A DNA stretch of 64,000 nucleotides from Paenibacillus ginsengihumi DSM 21568 (GCF_000380965.1 NZ_KB905575.1:1-64000), one strand, 5' to 3'. Positions 33,572 to 42,900 are shown, numbered from the stretch's first letter. Program-made: numbers and translations. The notes: generated by a model from the sequence alone, not told the origin.

Positions 33572-34722
33572 GCCTGCTTCACTCTCCTCATCGGCGGATA
33601 CTTCACCATGTCCTCTCCGATGATGGGCTCGAGCCAGGAGTAGAACTTGGTGCGATTCTCTATAAAATCATGCGGCAGCAGCCGTTCGCCGGCTTGGGCC
33701 ACCTCTTCGACCGGCTTATCGATTAATTCATAATTATATCCGATCGCTTCCGTTCTTTGAATACTGACCATGACGCCGGAGCGGCCGTCTCTTACATACT
33801 CGGCCGCCTTCTTGCCAACCTCGTAAGCCTCGAGCCGGTCTTGGGCCGACACGGCGGCGCAGCAGCTGCGCTGGTTCATGCCCATGTTCTCCCATCTGGC
33901 GATAAGCCCGAGCTCGTCGCGAACGAGCCGTCCCATCTCCGCCGCGATGCCGCCGAGCACGGCGCGGTTGTGGACGACGCCGCGCATCACCACGTTCGAG
34001 CCGCTGAAGGCAAAGCCTTCGCTGACGACGACGGTCGCCATGCCGAGCTCGCGGACGCAATCGCGCACGTTCGTCAGGAACTGCTCCCTGCTCACCTTCA
34101 CTTCCGGCAAATAGATGAAGTGCGGGCCGTCCAGCTCCGACGCCTTCAAATATCCGGAAGCAAGCGCCAGCCAACCGGCGTTGCGGCCCATCGTCTCGAT
34201 GATCCGCACCTGCTCGAAATTGCGCATCGCCTCAAGATCCTTGGCGATATCGCGCACGGACATCGCCGCGTACCGGGCAGCGCTGGCAAAGCCGGGCGCA
34301 TGGTCGGTGCCGGCCAAATCGTTGTCCACCGTCTTCGGAATTCCGACCACCTGCAGCTCGTAATTCATGGAGCGGGCGATCTCGCTCATCCGCTGCAGAC
34401 CTGCCATCGTTCCGTTGCCGCCGATGAGGACAAGCGTATGAATATCCCGCTTCTGCAGGTTGGCTACCGCCCTGGCCATCCGCTCCGGCGTAAACGGATA
34501 GCGGCCCGAGCCGAGGCAGGCGCCGGGAACCCGGCGATGCCTGCGCACCCATTCATAAAGAGCGCCGTCGACCTGTTCCATGTCATCCTGAACGAGTCCC
34601 TGGTAACCGTTCGTCACGGTGAAAAGCGTGGCATCCTCGTACAGGGATTCCATCAGGCCGACCAGGCTGGCATTAAATACGGCAGTAGGTCCGCCGGCTT
34701 GCCCTACGGCGATTTTACGCAT
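33568..34722 (-). CDS. 6-phosphofructokinase family enzyme with mixed ATP/PPi motifs
   Basis: The protein has 384 residues. AVGQAGGPTAVFNASLVG starts the fold. The phosphoryl-donor loop is GGNGTM (101-106), with Gly104 as in ATP enzymes but Asn in place of the usual Asp103. The catalytic loop is PKTVDND (129-135), whose lysine is typical of PPi or group-III enzymes. The ETMGRNAGW substrate motif is present. The donor therefore cannot be fixed by eye. In this cluster it probably phosphorylates fructose-6-P released by transaldolase; phosphorylation of sulfofructose is possible. It is coupled to the GntR gene. Confidence 0.88.
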   Translation of the reverse strand: MRKIAVGQAGGPTAVFNASLVGLMESLYEDATLFTVTNGYQGLVQDDMEQVDGALYEWVRRHRRVPGACLGSGRYPFTPERMARAVANLQKRDIHTLVLIGGNGTMAGLQRMSEIARSMNYELQVVGIPKTVDNDLAGTDHAPGFASAARYAAMSVRDIAKDLEAMRNFEQVRIIETMGRNAGWLALASGYLKASELDGPHFIYLPEVKVSREQFLTNVRDCVRELGMATVVVSEGFAFSGSNVVMRGVVHNRAVLGGIAAEMGRLVRDELGLIARWENMGMNQRSCCAAVSAQDRLEAYEVGKKAAEYVRDGRSGVMVSIQRTEAIGYNYELIDKPVEEVAQAGERLLPHDFIENRTKFYSWLEPIIGEDMVKYPPMRRVKQA

Positions 34723-34741
34723 GAGTTGTTCATCCTTTCAC

Positions 34742-36091
34742 TTAAGCGAGCACCATCGTCTGGATGCCTAACCTCCGGCCGAGCTCGACCAGCGCGTCGG
34801 AAACATCCGCATAGACAAGCGCGAAGTGGGGCTCGAATCCTTCGTGCATTAATCGGGTCAGCGTCGTCCGCACATCGGATGGCAGCCTGACTTCGACAGA
34901 AGTTCCATGGAACGACTGCGGCGAATCAAGCGCCTCGCCTTTCATCACGAGAAGGCGGTAGCCGTCCGGTCCGCAGCTGACGCGAAAGATCGTCACTCCG
35001 CCGGGCTTCAGGCCGAAGTCCATCGCGAAGCCGAGCTTCCGGTTCGGGTGCACGCCCGCGCGGGCCCCTGTCGCCGGATGCGCCAGCGAATACGCCCCTG
35101 CGCCGCAGTGCCAGAACACCACCGAATTGCGGCTTTCATCCACATGGACGAGATCGCCCAAATACGGTGCGGCTCCGCCGCTCAATTCGTGGAGAATGAC
35201 CATGGACAGCGCTCCGTGGATGTCGGATTCGCACGAGGACATCACGCCGTCTTCAGTGAACTGCGACAGCGTCGAGCAAGCCGCCGCCCCGAGCTCGGTG
35301 AAAAATTCCGGCCAGCAGCGCACGGCGATCGCCCGAACGCGTTCCGCTTCAATCTGCTTCCTCACATACGTGTAAAACTGGGCGAATTTCCTCACCGTCT
35401 CGTCCGACCGGTTCAATCCGGCGACCTGCCGCTCGGCACGCTCCATAGCGGCCGTATACTCGCTCTCCGGCAGCCGTGCGCACTCCCGAAACGCCCGCTC
35501 CAGATCGAACTTGTGCAGCCGCACGCCGAACGTCCGGGCCAGCAGCGATTCATCCGCATCGGAGAAGAAGAAGCCCGGCGGATGCTCGCCAATGACGCCG
35601 ATCGTCAGCTCCCGCAGCTTGCGGAGAAGGCGGTTGACGCCGAACTGCTGAACGAGACTGTTCTGCAGCTCCTCTTCCGACGGGTTGCCGAAGACGAACG
35701 AGAACGGATGCCTTAAGTTGCGGAGCACATTGCACGTGCTGTTGCCGCCGGTCAGCGAGTTAAGCCGCAGCCGGCCGCGGGTGCTCGGCTCCCGGACAGA
35801 CCAGACGATATACGGGGCCTCGACGTCCTCCAGCGCGCGGCGCACAAACTCGCCGTCGGCGAAAGTGACGCTTTGATACAGCACGGCATCGACGGACGAC
35901 GCGTCAATCGTCCGGAGGAAAGCGGCAAGCTCGTCAACGGAAGTCAAAATCGCATCCGGCTCAATCACCTGCTCGCAGACGCGGCTTAGCCATGCCGACG
36001 ACGCTGCCCGCACCTCTTCGCCTGCCGCAAGATCGAAAGTTTTGCGGCCGATCGGCAAATACAAGATCGTTGTCGCAATCACGAGGCTCAC
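34742..36091 (-). CDS. FucI/AraA-superfamily isomerase, candidate sulfoquinovose isomerase
   Basis: This 449-residue protein is related to L-fucose/L-arabinose isomerases: SLTGGNSTCNVLRNL, VRCWPEFFTELG and the metal-site segment SSCESDIHGALSM. The C-terminal FucI-type domain follows (GAGAYSLAHP, PGGVTIFRVSC). In Bacillus sulfo-TAL clusters the isomerase that converts sulfoquinovose to 6-deoxy-6-sulfofructose belongs to this superfamily. Its place beside the sulfoquinovosidase and transaldolase supports that assignment. AGGATGTGAGCCTC-like sequence precedes the start. Confidence 0.85.
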   Translation of the reverse strand: MSLVIATTILYLPIGRKTFDLAAGEEVRAASSAWLSRVCEQVIEPDAILTSVDELAAFLRTIDASSVDAVLYQSVTFADGEFVRRALEDVEAPYIVWSVREPSTRGRLRLNSLTGGNSTCNVLRNLRHPFSFVFGNPSEEELQNSLVQQFGVNRLLRKLRELTIGVIGEHPPGFFFSDADESLLARTFGVRLHKFDLERAFRECARLPESEYTAAMERAERQVAGLNRSDETVRKFAQFYTYVRKQIEAERVRAIAVRCWPEFFTELGAAACSTLSQFTEDGVMSSCESDIHGALSMVILHELSGGAAPYLGDLVHVDESRNSVVFWHCGAGAYSLAHPATGARAGVHPNRKLGFAMDFGLKPGGVTIFRVSCGPDGYRLLVMKGEALDSPQSFHGTSVEVRLPSDVRTTLTRLMHEGFEPHFALVYADVSDALVELGRRLGIQTMVLA

Positions 36092-36162
36092 ATCCTTCTC
36101 CTTCTATTTAACCATAGATCGCTATAAATTTTAATACATTACGATGTTTTATTGAAAAACAT

Positions 36163-38229
36163 TCACATTTTGCCCGCAGCCCTTGCCGCTGTCCGGAACA
36201 GCTCCGCATAGGCGCTGCCTGAGCGATAAAATACCGGCGGACAGCCCAAGGGCGACTCCACTTCGACATAGCCGCCACCCGCATAGCTTCGCTCCGACCA
36301 CAAATGCACCCATTCATCCGGCGGCAAATACACCTTCCATGTCTCCCGCTGCGGAGAATAGACCGGGGCGACCAGCAGGTCGGGACCGTACATGTATTGG
36401 TACTGAATATCGTAGCAGACGGCATCCGCTTCGTAGTGCATGAAGAGAGGCCGTTGAACCGGAATCCCCTTCTCCGCATTGACGCGCACCAGCTCCTTCG
36501 TATATGGAGCGAGCTTGACGTATACGCGGGTCATCCGCGCCAGATGCTCCAGCGTCTCATCGTCGCTGTCGAACTGCCAGCAGTCGTCCGGACGGTTGCC
36601 TTCATGCGTCCGCATCACCGGCGTGAACGCGGCCAGCTCGGCCCAGCGCATGAACAGCTCCTTGCTTCGTTTGTTGCCGTACAGACTCGTATAACCGCCG
36701 ATATCGCTGTGATGCAGTCCATTGCCCAGCATCCCGGCGGAGAGTGCCGCAGGGATAACCGAGGCCAGCCCGTCGTCCAGCGTCCAGTCGACGCTCTGAT
36801 CGCCGGCCCAAAGCAGGGTGCAGTACCGTTGAATCCCGGAGTAGCCGGCCCGCATAAAGTAGACGATCTCGCCCAGCTTGCCCGCTTCGCTGACGGCCTC
36901 GTAGTTGACCTTCGCCCACAGCACCGGCCATGCGTTATGCATGAGCTTCGCCAATACGCCGTTATGCAGCACGACATCGGTCGGCAAATACTCTCCGAAA
37001 TCGGCCATCCAGCCGTCCAGACCGAAGCCGATCAAATTCTCCTTGATCACGCTCTTGTACCACTTTGCCGCCGCGGGATTCGTAAAATCGACCACGCCGC
37101 AGTCGAATTCGCCGAAGTCTACGAGGTAGACATCGCCGCTTTCATTCCGCGCCAAATAGTTGTTGACCTTGGCCGTCCGGTACAAATCTCCTTCGACCGC
37201 CACATACGGATTGATATAGCCGAGGAAGCGGATTCCCCTGGCCTTCCACTCCTGCAGCTTCGTATCGAGATGCGGGTACTCCTCCGGGTTCCAGCGCCAA
37301 TTCCACATGAGCCGCTTGCCGAAGGAGGTAATTCTTTTGCCCTGCCAATCCTGACACCATACGCCTCCGACAGCGAGACCTGCGGCCAGCGCCCGTTCCA
37401 GCTTTGTCTCGGCAACCTCCGTGCCGCCTTGAATGCCGAGCCAAATGCCGTTGTAGACCCACTCCGGAAGCTCCGGCTGGCGGCCGAACTGCGCCGATAT
37501 TTTCTCGGCCAGCTCGAGGAACGTCTGCGCCGCGTCAATCAGCACGTATTCCGGCACGTCCCAAATCTGCAGCTCGTGGAAGCGGTCATGGCGAAAATCA
37601 AAGTCCGCATAAGCCGTCGTTTGCACATGGCAGTAATATTTTCTGCTTGAAATATACGTTGGCTGCGGATAGTTGGTCGTATAATAGTCGCCGCCCGCCT
37701 TGTCGTTGACATCGGACATCCATGTGACATACGTCTTCTTGTTTCGGCCAACGCCGGGCTCCGAGGTCCACAGCGGAAAATGCTTGCCCCGCAGATTGAA
37801 ATGCGACATCTGCTCCCCGCAGCCGTACACCTTCTCCTCCCGGCCGGCTTGAACGCGAAGCCAGATGCGGTTGAGCGGAGTCGATTCGCCCTGGGCAAAA
37901 TCGATCCTCAGTTTGCCGTCCTCTTCGCGGAACGCGAGCTCGAGATAAACCGGACCGCCGGCAGCATAGGAGAAGGCCACTTTCGCGGCGGCTCCTTGCG
38001 AAGGGCGAATCTCGGCATGACGAAGGGGAGTACGCTCGGTCACATAGTCCCGAATGTCAAAATTGCCCCGGTACATCTCTATCGTTTCTTCGCCGTAACC
38101 GGCAAAGAGCATCGGCGACTGCCTGCTGTGCCTCAGCAGCAGAAGCCCGCGGTGACAGAGCGAGAAGCCGCCGTCTCCGTCGGGCGCAAGTTCAATCGCC
38201 GGCTTGTTCGGGTCGAAAGCGTCGCGCAT
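36163..38229 (-). CDS. GH31 sulfoquinovosidase
   Basis: The enzyme releases sulfoquinovose from sulfoquinovosyl glycerol or diacylglycerol. The 688-residue GH31 protein has the nucleophile D410 in GWMADFGEYLPTD and acid/base D477 in LWAGDQSVDWTLDDG. Aligned to E. coli YihQ with a constant offset of five, all five sulfonate-pocket QQRWY residues are kept: Q267 (GIQGG), Q293 (WCQDW), R306 and W309 (FGKRLMWNW) and Y513 (SDIGGYTSL). No signal peptide is seen, so it acts after import. ATG 38229 has AGGAG 8 nt upstream and lies 5 bp after the DUF4867 stop. Confidence 0.95.
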   Translation of the reverse strand: MRDAFDPNKPAIELAPDGDGGFSLCHRGLLLLRHSRQSPMLFAGYGEETIEMYRGNFDIRDYVTERTPLRHAEIRPSQGAAAKVAFSYAAGGPVYLELAFREEDGKLRIDFAQGESTPLNRIWLRVQAGREEKVYGCGEQMSHFNLRGKHFPLWTSEPGVGRNKKTYVTWMSDVNDKAGGDYYTTNYPQPTYISSRKYYCHVQTTAYADFDFRHDRFHELQIWDVPEYVLIDAAQTFLELAEKISAQFGRQPELPEWVYNGIWLGIQGGTEVAETKLERALAAGLAVGGVWCQDWQGKRITSFGKRLMWNWRWNPEEYPHLDTKLQEWKARGIRFLGYINPYVAVEGDLYRTAKVNNYLARNESGDVYLVDFGEFDCGVVDFTNPAAAKWYKSVIKENLIGFGLDGWMADFGEYLPTDVVLHNGVLAKLMHNAWPVLWAKVNYEAVSEAGKLGEIVYFMRAGYSGIQRYCTLLWAGDQSVDWTLDDGLASVIPAALSAGMLGNGLHHSDIGGYTSLYGNKRSKELFMRWAELAAFTPVMRTHEGNRPDDCWQFDSDDETLEHLARMTRVYVKLAPYTKELVRVNAEKGIPVQRPLFMHYEADAVCYDIQYQYMYGPDLLVAPVYSPQRETWKVYLPPDEWVHLWSERSYAGGGYVEVESPLGCPPVFYRSGSAYAELFRTAARAAGKM

Positions 38230-38234
38230 TCCGT

Positions 38235-38936
38235 TCACTCCTCATTCCAGTTTTGCCTGTCATAGCGGATTTCAATATTGCTTCCCGTAATGCCCGGATA
38301 GGCTCCCCGCTCGATCAGCGCCTTGCGCTCAGGATGAGCCAGCAGCCATTTATTGCGCATGAAGAGCAGCTCGTCCTCTTCGCTCACCCGCTCTACCGGC
38401 CCGGTCAGCGGTTCATTCGTTCCTCTGGTCAAAATAACGATACATTTGAACCCGTCATCCGCCAGCTTGCACGGCGCAAAATGCAGTGTCGTCTGGTACA
38501 GCTCGACGGCCGTTCCCCGCGGCAAATAGAAGCCAAGCACCTGCTCTGCCGCATATTGATTGCGGCGAATGTCCTGCACCCGGCCCAGAAGCAGCACAAG
38601 ATCGGTCGCGGCAATATTGATTTCGCTGCATTTGTGGTACTCGAGCCCGTTCAGCGTCGAATTCCGGCCGTTGCAATAGCCGATCTGAATATCCATCGCG
38701 CCGTACAGGTTATTTTGCACAGCGGTTCGCACGCTCGTGTGCTCCAGCTCCGGATCGGAGGCGACATAGACATTGCCGTCCGCCGGGACATCTTTATGCT
38801 CCATCAGACCGATCAGTTCGGAAAAATCAAACCCGGCGAGCACGCGGCCAAACGGGCGAAACGCGTCGTCAAAGGCAGAATGGATCGGAATATGCGGATT
38901 GAGCGCCTGAATGCGCCGCAATCGGTTGTTTTCCAC
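38235..38936 (-). CDS. DUF4867 family protein of sulfoglycolysis cluster
   Basis: The 233-residue cytoplasmic protein is assigned to DUF4867 and resembles a cupin/ureidoglycolate-lyase-like beta fold (EYHKCSEINIAATDLVLLLG, FYLPRGTAVELYQTTLHFAP). DUF4867 genes accompany sulfo-TAL clusters (SftX) and have no proven activity; a mutarotase-like or carbohydrate-handling role would fit, by inference. GTG 38936 is chosen, with GGGGAGG upstream. It sits between the transaldolase and sulfoquinovosidase genes. Confidence 0.8.
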   Translation of the reverse strand: MENNRLRRIQALNPHIPIHSAFDDAFRPFGRVLAGFDFSELIGLMEHKDVPADGNVYVASDPELEHTSVRTAVQNNLYGAMDIQIGYCNGRNSTLNGLEYHKCSEINIAATDLVLLLGRVQDIRRNQYAAEQVLGFYLPRGTAVELYQTTLHFAPCKLADDGFKCIVILTRGTNEPLTGPVERVSEEDELLFMRNKWLLAHPERKALIERGAYPGITGSNIEIRYDRQNWNEE

Positions 38937-38973
38937 AGGATGAGACCTCCCCCCGCGCGTAGCGCTTATGCTG

Positions 38974-39636
38974 TCAGACAACCGTATTGTCCCATGCTTT
39001 GCGGAATACATCCAGACCGTAATCCGTAAACGGATGATAGAAGCTGCTTCTAAACACGTCGAATCCGCAAGTGACGATATGCGCGCCCGCCTTGGCCGCC
39101 TTGGCGATCTGGGCCCCGTTGCGAAGAGCGGCGACGATGATCTCGGTCTTGAAGCCATAGGTTAGGTAGATGCTCGCGATATCGGCAATATACGCTTCCG
39201 TCTCCTCCCCGCTGTTCTCCTTCCAGCCGACGAACGGCGACACGAACGCCGCACCGCTGCGGGCCGCCTGGATCGCTTGCGAAGCGGAGAACACCAGCGT
39301 AACATTCGTCTTGATTCCTTCTGCCGCAAGCTCCTTCGCCGCGATCAGGCCGGCCTCCGTACACGGAATTTTGATCACGAAGTTGGCGGATTTCGCCGCC
39401 AGCTTTTTGCCCTCGGCGGCCATTTCCTTCGCATCGTCCAGGTGCGGGTTGATTTCGAGCGAGATCGGGAATCCTTTGACGCCGGCAAATTCGGAAGCCA
39501 GCTCATCGACCACGGTCAAGAATGGCTTGCCGCTCATCTGAATGTGCCGCGGGTTCGTCGTCAAGCCGTCAATGGCCCAGTTTTGATACGCATAGCGAAT
39601 TTCATCGATTTTGGCGCTGTCCAAAAAATATTTCAT
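38974..39636 (-). CDS. FSA/TalC-type transaldolase, candidate sulfofructose transaldolase
   Basis: The 220-residue TIM barrel has the Schiff-base lysine K89 in NFVIKIPCTEAG, TTNPRHI near the start, TLVFSASQAI and SPFVGWKENSG. The small size places it with fructose-6-P aldolase/TalC rather than TalB. In this cluster it should transfer the glycerone unit from 6-deoxy-6-sulfofructose to glyceraldehyde-3-P, giving sulfolactaldehyde and fructose-6-P (SftT/SqvA role). GGAGGGGATACCGA precedes ATG 39636. Confidence 0.9.
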   Translation of the reverse strand: MKYFLDSAKIDEIRYAYQNWAIDGLTTNPRHIQMSGKPFLTVVDELASEFAGVKGFPISLEINPHLDDAKEMAAEGKKLAAKSANFVIKIPCTEAGLIAAKELAAEGIKTNVTLVFSASQAIQAARSGAAFVSPFVGWKENSGEETEAYIADIASIYLTYGFKTEIIVAALRNGAQIAKAAKAGAHIVTCGFDVFRSSFYHPFTDYGLDVFRKAWDNTVV

Positions 39637-39673
39637 TCGGTATCCCCTCCGGATGACTGTGATGTTTGCTTGA

Positions 39674-40513
39674 TTAACCTTTGACCGATCCGGCCGTAAC
39701 GCCTTCCACAAAGTAGCGTTGCAGCGCGATATAGGCGATGACCATCGGCGCGGAGGCGATGATGACGCCGGCGAAAATCAACGGAAAATTGGTCATGAAC
39801 TCGCCCTGGAACTGCAATAGCGCCAGCGGCAGCGTCTTCTTGTCGCCGGAGTTGATGAGCAGCAGCGGGAACAGCAGGTCGTTCCATACCATCACGCTCA
39901 GGAAGATCGCCGAGGCGGAGATGGAAGGCATGGAGATCGGCAATACGATCTGCGCATAGGTGCGCCATTCACTGGCTCCGTCGATGGCGGCCGCTTCGAT
40001 CATTTCTTTGGGCAACGACTTCATGAAACCGGACAAAATAAAAACGGACACCGGCATAAAGACCGAGATGGACACCGCGATCAGGCCGATCAGCGAATCG
40101 GTCAGATGGAGATCCGAGACGAGCGAATAGATCGGAATCATATTCACCTGCGGCGGCACGATCATGCCTGCGGAGAACAGCCCGTACAGCACCAGCGCGA
40201 GCCAGCCGGTGAAGCGATAGATCGCATAGGACAGCAGGCTGGAGAAGAACAGGATGCAGGCGATCGTTGTTACGGTAACGAGCGTGCTGTTCAGAAAGTA
40301 GCGGCCCAAATGCTGCTCGCTGAACATCTGGACGTAATTCGTCAAGGAGAACGTCTCCGGCCAACCAAGCGGATTCTCGAACAGGTCGGTCATTTGCTTG
40401 AACGAGGCCAGGATGACGATCGACACCGGCACGAGAATCAGCAGCGCAAAGCCGATCAGCGCCGTCTGCTTCAGCATCCTCCCTGCTGCGGTGTCCTTGT
40501 TCAAATGATTCAT
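39674..40513 (-). CDS. ABC sugar transporter permease, MalG-type
   Basis: The 279-residue protein has six membrane helices and the EAA loop EAAAIDGASEWRTYAQIVLP that contacts the ATPase. It pairs with the permease encoded just upstream and the lipoprotein beyond. Together they form a CUT1-type importer for the cluster's sugar, presumably sulfoquinovose or its glycerol glycoside. No ATPase gene is present; Bacillales CUT1 importers usually share one MsmX-type ATPase encoded elsewhere. Confidence 0.92.
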   Translation of the reverse strand: MNHLNKDTAAGRMLKQTALIGFALLILVPVSIVILASFKQMTDLFENPLGWPETFSLTNYVQMFSEQHLGRYFLNSTLVTVTTIACILFFSSLLSYAIYRFTGWLALVLYGLFSAGMIVPPQVNMIPIYSLVSDLHLTDSLIGLIAVSISVFMPVSVFILSGFMKSLPKEMIEAAAIDGASEWRTYAQIVLPISMPSISASAIFLSVMVWNDLLFPLLLINSGDKKTLPLALLQFQGEFMTNFPLIFAGVIIASAPMVIAYIALQRYFVEGVTAGSVKG

Positions 40514-40548
40514 GGTCTTTCATCCTTTCATGCTGCCTGTTCGCGTGC

Positions 40549-41418
40549 CTACGAAGCGCGATTTCCTTTAAGAAGCTTGAACTGCCCGAACGTGATCATA
40601 GCAATAATCAGCATGAAGCCCATCGATTGCGCTGCGGCATAGCCGAATTCGGAGCTCTGGAAAGCGGTATGGTAAATATAAGTGGACAAAATCTCGGTCG
40701 AATAGACCGGCCCCCCGCCCGTGAGCGCAAAAATAAGGTCGAACGCCTTGAACGACTGAATCGTCGTATAAGCGACGACGATCGTCGCGGCCGGCGTCAC
40801 CATGGGCCAGGTGACGTGCTTGAAGGCTTGCCATTTGGTCGCCCCGTCCAGATAGACCGCTTCGTACAGCTCCTCGGGAATCGACTGCAGCCCGGCAACG
40901 AAAAGGACGAGCATTTGGCCCGTATGCGCCCATACTTGCACGAACACGATCGAGTAAAGCGCAAGCTCCGGATCGCCCAGCCAGTTCTGCGCCAGCGCCT
41001 CGAGCCCGATGCGGCCCAGCACATTGTTAACGACGCCGACATTCGGGTTGTACATGAAGCCCCAGATGAACGCGACGGAGATCGACGACAGAATCGTCGG
41101 GAAAAAGTACAGAGCCCGAAAGAAAATATTGGATTTTGAATTTTTGACGAGCAATATGGAAAAACCGAGCGACAGCAATGTCTGGAAAATGACGACGCCC
41201 AGCATGAACTTCAGATTGTTCGTGAGCGCCTTCATGAAGATGCTGTCATCTACCAGCATCTTTTTGTAATTTTCCAGCCCAATCCAATTTTTTGGAGAAA
41301 ATCCGTCCCAATCGGTGAAGGACAGAATCAGTCCGTTGACCGTGGGATAGACGAAGAACAAGAGATACAGAAACAAGCCCGGGATGATAAAAAGATAAAG
41401 CGTTTTACTCTGCTTCAT
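40549..41418 (-). CDS. ABC sugar transporter permease, MalF-type
   Basis: The 289-residue protein has six membrane helices. The EAA loop reads EAVYLDGATKWQAFKHVTWP. It starts MKQSKTLYLFIIPGLFLYLL, the usual short N-terminus of this subunit. It lies between the binding protein and the MalG-type permease, with gaps of 55 and 35 bp, and should form the other half of the channel. Confidence 0.92.
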   Translation of the reverse strand: MKQSKTLYLFIIPGLFLYLLFFVYPTVNGLILSFTDWDGFSPKNWIGLENYKKMLVDDSIFMKALTNNLKFMLGVVIFQTLLSLGFSILLVKNSKSNIFFRALYFFPTILSSISVAFIWGFMYNPNVGVVNNVLGRIGLEALAQNWLGDPELALYSIVFVQVWAHTGQMLVLFVAGLQSIPEELYEAVYLDGATKWQAFKHVTWPMVTPAATIVVAYTTIQSFKAFDLIFALTGGGPVYSTEILSTYIYHTAFQSSEFGYAAAQSMGFMLIIAMITFGQFKLLKGNRAS

Positions 41419-41473
41419 AGCTGCCCTCCGGTTCTATCGTGGGAGGGGCGCTGAAGCGCCCCGCTTAAGTAAG

Positions 41474-42757
41474 CTATTGCTTCTTCACATTTTGATCGAC
41501 GATCTTCTGCGCATCCGCAGCGGCTTTGGCCGGGTCCATCCCCGATACGACCGCCTGAACGGAGGTAGTAACCGCTTTCTCGATTTTGGCGTCGGATATC
41601 AGGTACCGCGGCTGGAAACGCGTCTTCTTGTCGACCCACACCGCCGATTCCTGCAGCTCCGGCGTCGAGTACTGGACATCCTTGATGGTGACTAGCTGGC
41701 CGGTTCCATTCGCGTACCGTTCGGCAACCGCTTTATCGCTCAGGAAGGCAATGAATTTCTCCGCGGCTTCCTTCTTGCTCGACTTCGCATTGATGCCAAG
41801 CATGAACGTGGTCGTATGAATCCCCTCGTAGACCGCTTTGTCCCGGCTTACCGTGATCGGGGCAAGCAAGCCTTGGCTGATATTCGGATTTTGCTCCTTG
41901 ATGCCGGCCATCATGTAGGAGCCTGTAGCGAGCATCGCCGCTTTTTCCTGCGCGAACAACGAACCCGCGATATCTTTGTTCGTGCCAAGCGAGTCTTTCT
42001 GGAAATAGCCTTTATCGGCCAGCTCCTTGATTTGGGAAAGCGTCTTCACAAACCATTCGTCGGTCAGCTTGGCCTCGCCCTTCTCCACCTTCGCCCAGAT
42101 TTGCTCATCCGTGTTGTTATTCATCATCATCGAGTTGATGAATTGGCCTGGCCCGATGTCGGCGCCCGGGAAAGCGATCGGAATGTAGCCGTTTTGCTTC
42201 AGCTTCTCATTCAGCGCCAGGAACTCATCCCAGTCTTGCGGAAGGGTTAACCCGAGTTTCTCGAAAATCCCTTTGTTGTACACCGGCTGGTTGTACACAA
42301 GCTGATAGGGAAGCGCATACTGCTTGCCGTCTTTCTGGCCTGCCTCAATAAGCGATGCGCTGTATGCGGCAATGTATTCGGAACCGGTCAAATCTTCATA
42401 AAGACCGGCTTTCGACAGCGTTTCGAACTGTGCGCCCGGATACGAGGCGAACACATCGCCGTATTTGCCGTCCATCAGCTTCGTCTGAAGATTGGCAAGG
42501 TACTGCTCGGAAGGAAATACGTTCATCTCCACCTTGATGTCGGGATTGGCTTTCTCGAAATCCTCAATCAGCTGGTCGAAGATTTTCACGTCTTCGCCGC
42601 GCCAGTGAATGAAGTTGATCGTCGTTTGCTTCTCTCCGCTGCCGCCGCCGTTACTGCTTTCCGCCCCATTGCCCGCGCTCCCTGAATTCGCGCCGCAGCC
42701 TGCCGCCATCATGGCCAGAATCACGACAAACGACGCCGAATTGACAAGCTTCTTCAT
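41474..42757 (-). CDS. ABC transporter sugar-binding lipoprotein (family 1)
   Basis: The 427-residue extracellular binding protein has a lipoprotein signal (MKKLVNSASFVVILAMMAAG followed by C), a Gly/Ser linker, then the family-1 solute-binding fold (TINFIHWRGEDVKIFDQLIE, QLVYNQPVYNKGIFEKLGL). It is the first gene of the operon, downstream of a strong promoter. The ligand is inferred from context to be sulfoquinovose or sulfoquinovosyl glycerol. I chose ATG 42757 with GAAAGGGTG upstream, giving a normal lipoprotein signal. Confidence 0.92.
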   Translation of the reverse strand: MKKLVNSASFVVILAMMAAGCGANSGSAGNGAESSNGGGSGEKQTTINFIHWRGEDVKIFDQLIEDFEKANPDIKVEMNVFPSEQYLANLQTKLMDGKYGDVFASYPGAQFETLSKAGLYEDLTGSEYIAAYSASLIEAGQKDGKQYALPYQLVYNQPVYNKGIFEKLGLTLPQDWDEFLALNEKLKQNGYIPIAFPGADIGPGQFINSMMMNNNTDEQIWAKVEKGEAKLTDEWFVKTLSQIKELADKGYFQKDSLGTNKDIAGSLFAQEKAAMLATGSYMMAGIKEQNPNISQGLLAPITVSRDKAVYEGIHTTTFMLGINAKSSKKEAAEKFIAFLSDKAVAERYANGTGQLVTIKDVQYSTPELQESAVWVDKKTRFQPRYLISDAKIEKAVTTSVQAVVSGMDPAKAAADAQKIVDQNVKKQ

Positions 42758-42841
42758 ACGTTTGCTTACACCCTTTCGTCTCTCGTGGTAGAAATTTCCC
42801 TTCTCTTTCGCAAAACATATTGTTATATTGCAAAAGATCAT

Positions 42842-42885
42842 GATGTTATAATTGTAGTAAATAACTAGAAACGAATTATAACATC
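42842..42885 (-). promoter_or_regulatory. 12-bp perfect inverted repeat in the sulfoquinovose operon leader
   Basis: GATGTTATAATT (42842-42853) and AATTATAACATC (42874-42885) are perfect inverses, 20 bp apart. They lie just downstream of the predicted transcription start. They could be a paired operator for the GntR regulator or a leader hairpin. Confidence 0.55.
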
Positions 42886-42900
42886 ACTACCTTTGTAGTA

